DNA of 56,541 nucleotides from JBDSKH01 sp035556655 (lineage in GTDB: Bacteria; Actinomycetota; Actinomycetes; Actinomycetales; Microbacteriaceae). Below, piece by piece: positions 54,906 through 56,541 of the stretch; within the stretch, counting starts at the first letter, position 1, and every line of letters starts with the position of its first letter. Both the position numbers and the translations under genes were made by a program. The DNA lies in contig DATMFW010000073.1 in the NCBI GenBank assembly GCA_035556655.1, positions 1 through 56,541 on the forward strand, given 5' to 3'. The notes under the pieces are model-generated. The model searched no databases. It had not been told where the DNA came from and saw only the letters and a list, made by a program, of their open reading frames with translations.

Positions 54906-56541
54906 CCTCGTGGTGCCGCCGCTCGAGCGCGGCACCCTCGACGTCCACATCGGGCACGATGCGCTCGAGCCAGGCCGGGAACCACCAGGCCCCCCGGCCG
55001 AGCAGGTGCATGAGCGCCGGCATCAGCAGCAACCGCACGACGAACGCGTCGATCAGCACCCCGAACGCCAGCCCGAACCCCAGCGAGCGCACGATCGTCG
55101 CCTCCGAGCTCACGAAGCCCGAGAACACCGCGACCATGATCAGCCCGGCGGCGATGACGACCGACTTGCCGGCGCGGAAGCCCTGCTGCACCGCCACCCG
55201 GGCCGGCGCTCCGTGCACGAACGCCTCCCGCATCCCGGAGGCCAGGAACAGCTGGTAATCCATGGCGAGCCCGAAGAGGATGCCGGCCAGGATCAGCGGC
55301 AGGAAGCTCAGGATGGGCCCGGTGCTCGCCAGGCCGAGCAGGTCGCCGAACCAGCCCCACTGGAACACAGCGGTCAGCGCGCCGTAGGTGGCCAGCAGCG
55401 ACAGGATGAACCCGCCGGTCGCGATGAGCGGCACGACCAGCGATCGGAACACCACGATCATGATGAGCAGCGACAGCCCGACCACCACGAGCAGGTAGAG
55501 CGGCAGCACGTCGGCGAGGCTCTCGGAGATGTCGATGTTGATGGCCGCCTGCCCGGCGACACCCAGGTCGCCGGTTCCGAGCGGGTCCAGCTGCCGCAGC
55601 TCGCGTACCAGGGCGTCGGTGGATCCGCTGTTCGGGCCGCCGACCGGGACGACCTGGAACGCGGCGAGGGCGCCGTCGCCGGACACGGCGATCGGGGCGA
55701 CGCCGGTGACCTCGTCGAGCTCCGCGATGGCGTCGGCGACCCGCACCTGCGCGCGCAGGGTCTCCGGCTCGGTCAGGCCCTCCGGCAGGTCGGCGGTCAC
55801 CAGGAGGGCGCTGTTGGCACCCGGCCCGAACTCGTCGGCGATGGTGACGAACGCCTGGTGCGACAGCGACTCGCGCGGCTCGGATCCGCCGTCGGGCAGA
55901 CCCAGGCGCATCGACAGAGTGGGGATCGCGACGACCAGCAGGGCGGCGACGGCGAACACGGCGGTGAGCACGGCGCGCGGTGTCGGCATCGGGCGCACCG
56001 TCGTCTCGCCGGCGTGCCGTGCCGCGAGGCGCGCGCGTGCCCGGTCGCCGAGGATGCGGGGGCCGGCGAGGCCGAGCAGGGCCGGCGTCAGGGTGACCGC
56101 GACGAGCACCGCGATGAGCACGCTGATCGCCCCGACGGTACCCATGACGCCGAGGAACGGGATCCCGGTGACGTTGAGCGCCAGCAGCGCGACGATGACG
56201 GTGGCTCCGGCGAACACGACGGCGTTGCCCGCGGTGCCGTTCGCGAGCCCGATCGACTCGCGTACCTCGGCGCCTTCGGCCAGCTGGATGCGGTGGCGGT
56301 TGATGATGAACAGCGCGTAGTCGATCCCCACGGCCAGCCCGAGCATCACCCCGAGCACGGGCGTGACCGAGGTCATCTGGATGACCCCCGAGAACGCCAG
56401 GGTGCCGAGCGCGCCGATGGCGACCCCGGTGATGGCGGTGACGATGGGGAAGGCGGCGGCGAGGACCGAGCCGAGCATGACGAGCAGCACGATGGCGGCG
56501 ATCCCCACGCCGATCGCCTCGCCGACCCCGATGATCTGGGG
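54883..56541 (-). CDS. MMPL/RND-family transporter (partial, N-terminus outside)
   Basis: 552 residues are visible and the start lies beyond the window; full members are about 700-750 residues. The first block has LGVMLGLAVGIDYALFIINR, the MMPL GxDYALF motif, and a matching second one (LFGLAMDYQLFLASGMREAF). Between them are an extracellular domain and the second transmembrane set (LPLYLLVVVGLSLLIMIVVF). Proteins of this group export lipids or hydrophobic compounds in actinobacteria. The cargo cannot be inferred. Convergent with the MFS gene. Confidence 0.9.
   Translation of the reverse strand, partial: PQIIGVGEAIGVGIAAIVLLVMLGSVLAAAFPIVTAITGVAIGALGTLAFSGVIQMTSVTPVLGVMLGLAVGIDYALFIINRHRIQLAEGAEVRESIGLANGTAGNAVVFAGATVIVALLALNVTGIPFLGVMGTVGAISVLIAVLVAVTLTPALLGLAGPRILGDRARARLAARHAGETTVRPMPTPRAVLTAVFAVAALLVVAIPTLSMRLGLPDGGSEPRESLSHQAFVTIADEFGPGANSALLVTADLPEGLTEPETLRAQVRVADAIAELDEVTGVAPIAVSGDGALAAFQVVPVGGPNSGSTDALVRELRQLDPLGTGDLGVAGQAAINIDISESLADVLPLYLLVVVGLSLLIMIVVFRSLVVPLIATGGFILSLLATYGALTAVFQWGWFGDLLGLASTGPILSFLPLILAGILFGLAMDYQLFLASGMREAFVHGAPARVAVQQGFRAGKSVVIAAGLIMVAVFSGFVSSEATIVRSLGFGLAFGVLIDAFVVRLLLMPALMHLLGRGAWWFPAWLERIVPDVDVEGAALERRHHEVTGSATR

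Noticed and set aside
1..56541. CRISPR arrays, tRNA or rRNA genes, insertion sequences, integrases or prophage genes
   Set aside because: No regularly spaced repeats, cloverleaf-like sequences, terminal inverted repeats with transposases, or phage structural genes were seen on either strand.

Overview
The window looks like chromosomal DNA of a free-living, GC-rich actinobacterium, most likely Microbacteriaceae (Microbacterium or a close relative). The signs are the strong G/C preference at third codon positions, many GTG starts, ATGA/GTGA stop-start overlaps, actinobacterial families (DUF3099, DUF2277, DUF4389, MalT-like LuxR regulators) and two copies of a small family I associate with Microbacteriaceae. 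I found no tRNA, rRNA, CRISPR array, transposase or integrase. Both ends cut genes (a cupin on the left, an MMPL transporter on the right). The assignment is by eye, without database searches.

Layout. 1-8 kb: small stress and efflux units, each with its own repressor and readable operators: MarR with a ring-cleavage/VOC dioxygenase; a TetR with a DHA2 efflux pump and a membrane protein/thioesterase pair; a second TetR with a VOC protein. 8.3-10 kb: a DGPF/YCII protein plus ECF42-type sigma factor behind an ECF42-like promoter. 10-12 kb: a bacteriophytochrome fused to a diguanylate cyclase. 12-14 kb: a thioredoxin-reductase-like flavoprotein facing an XRE-cupin regulator. 14-19.4 kb: a quinone-reductase fusion/DUF4389/DUF2306 operon next to a large MalT-type regulator. 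19.4-25.3 kb: a group II PLP decarboxylase, a one-ring ClpB-D2-like unfoldase, a divergent EAL/GGDEF pair and a lipoprotein serine hydrolase.

25.3-40.5 kb is the most interesting part: an apparent amino-sugar or aminocyclitol utilisation locus. One strand carries ROK regulator, PIG-L deacetylase and a DgaE/SelA-like PLP lyase. The divergent strand carries a CUT1 ABC transporter, a DegT aminotransferase, two Gfo/Idh/MocA oxidoreductases and a BadF-type kinase. RidA, a 3-hydroxyacyl-CoA-dehydrogenase-like enzyme, a HutC-family GntR regulator and a neutral-ceramidase-like hydrolase complete it. Three copies of a GGTCTAGACC-type operator sit in promoter spacers and tie RidA, the dehydrogenase and the hydrolase to the GntR protein. 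I read the set as import, phosphorylation, deacylation, amine removal and imine/enamine clean-up of an unidentified nitrogen-containing sugar.

40.5-56.5 kb: small conserved proteins, a hemerythrin, a VOC protein behind a MerR-type promoter (19-bp spacer), an esterase/GH38 alpha-mannosidase/GPH transporter operon, a second EAL protein, two nuclease-like proteins, small membrane proteins, a methyltransferase, an ArsR gene with a truncated SRPBCC remnant, an MFS transporter and an MMPL/RND transporter.

A general feature is leaderless transcription: more than twenty genes have a TAnnnT-like -10 hexamer ending 6-7 nt before the start codon, and I used this to choose several starts.
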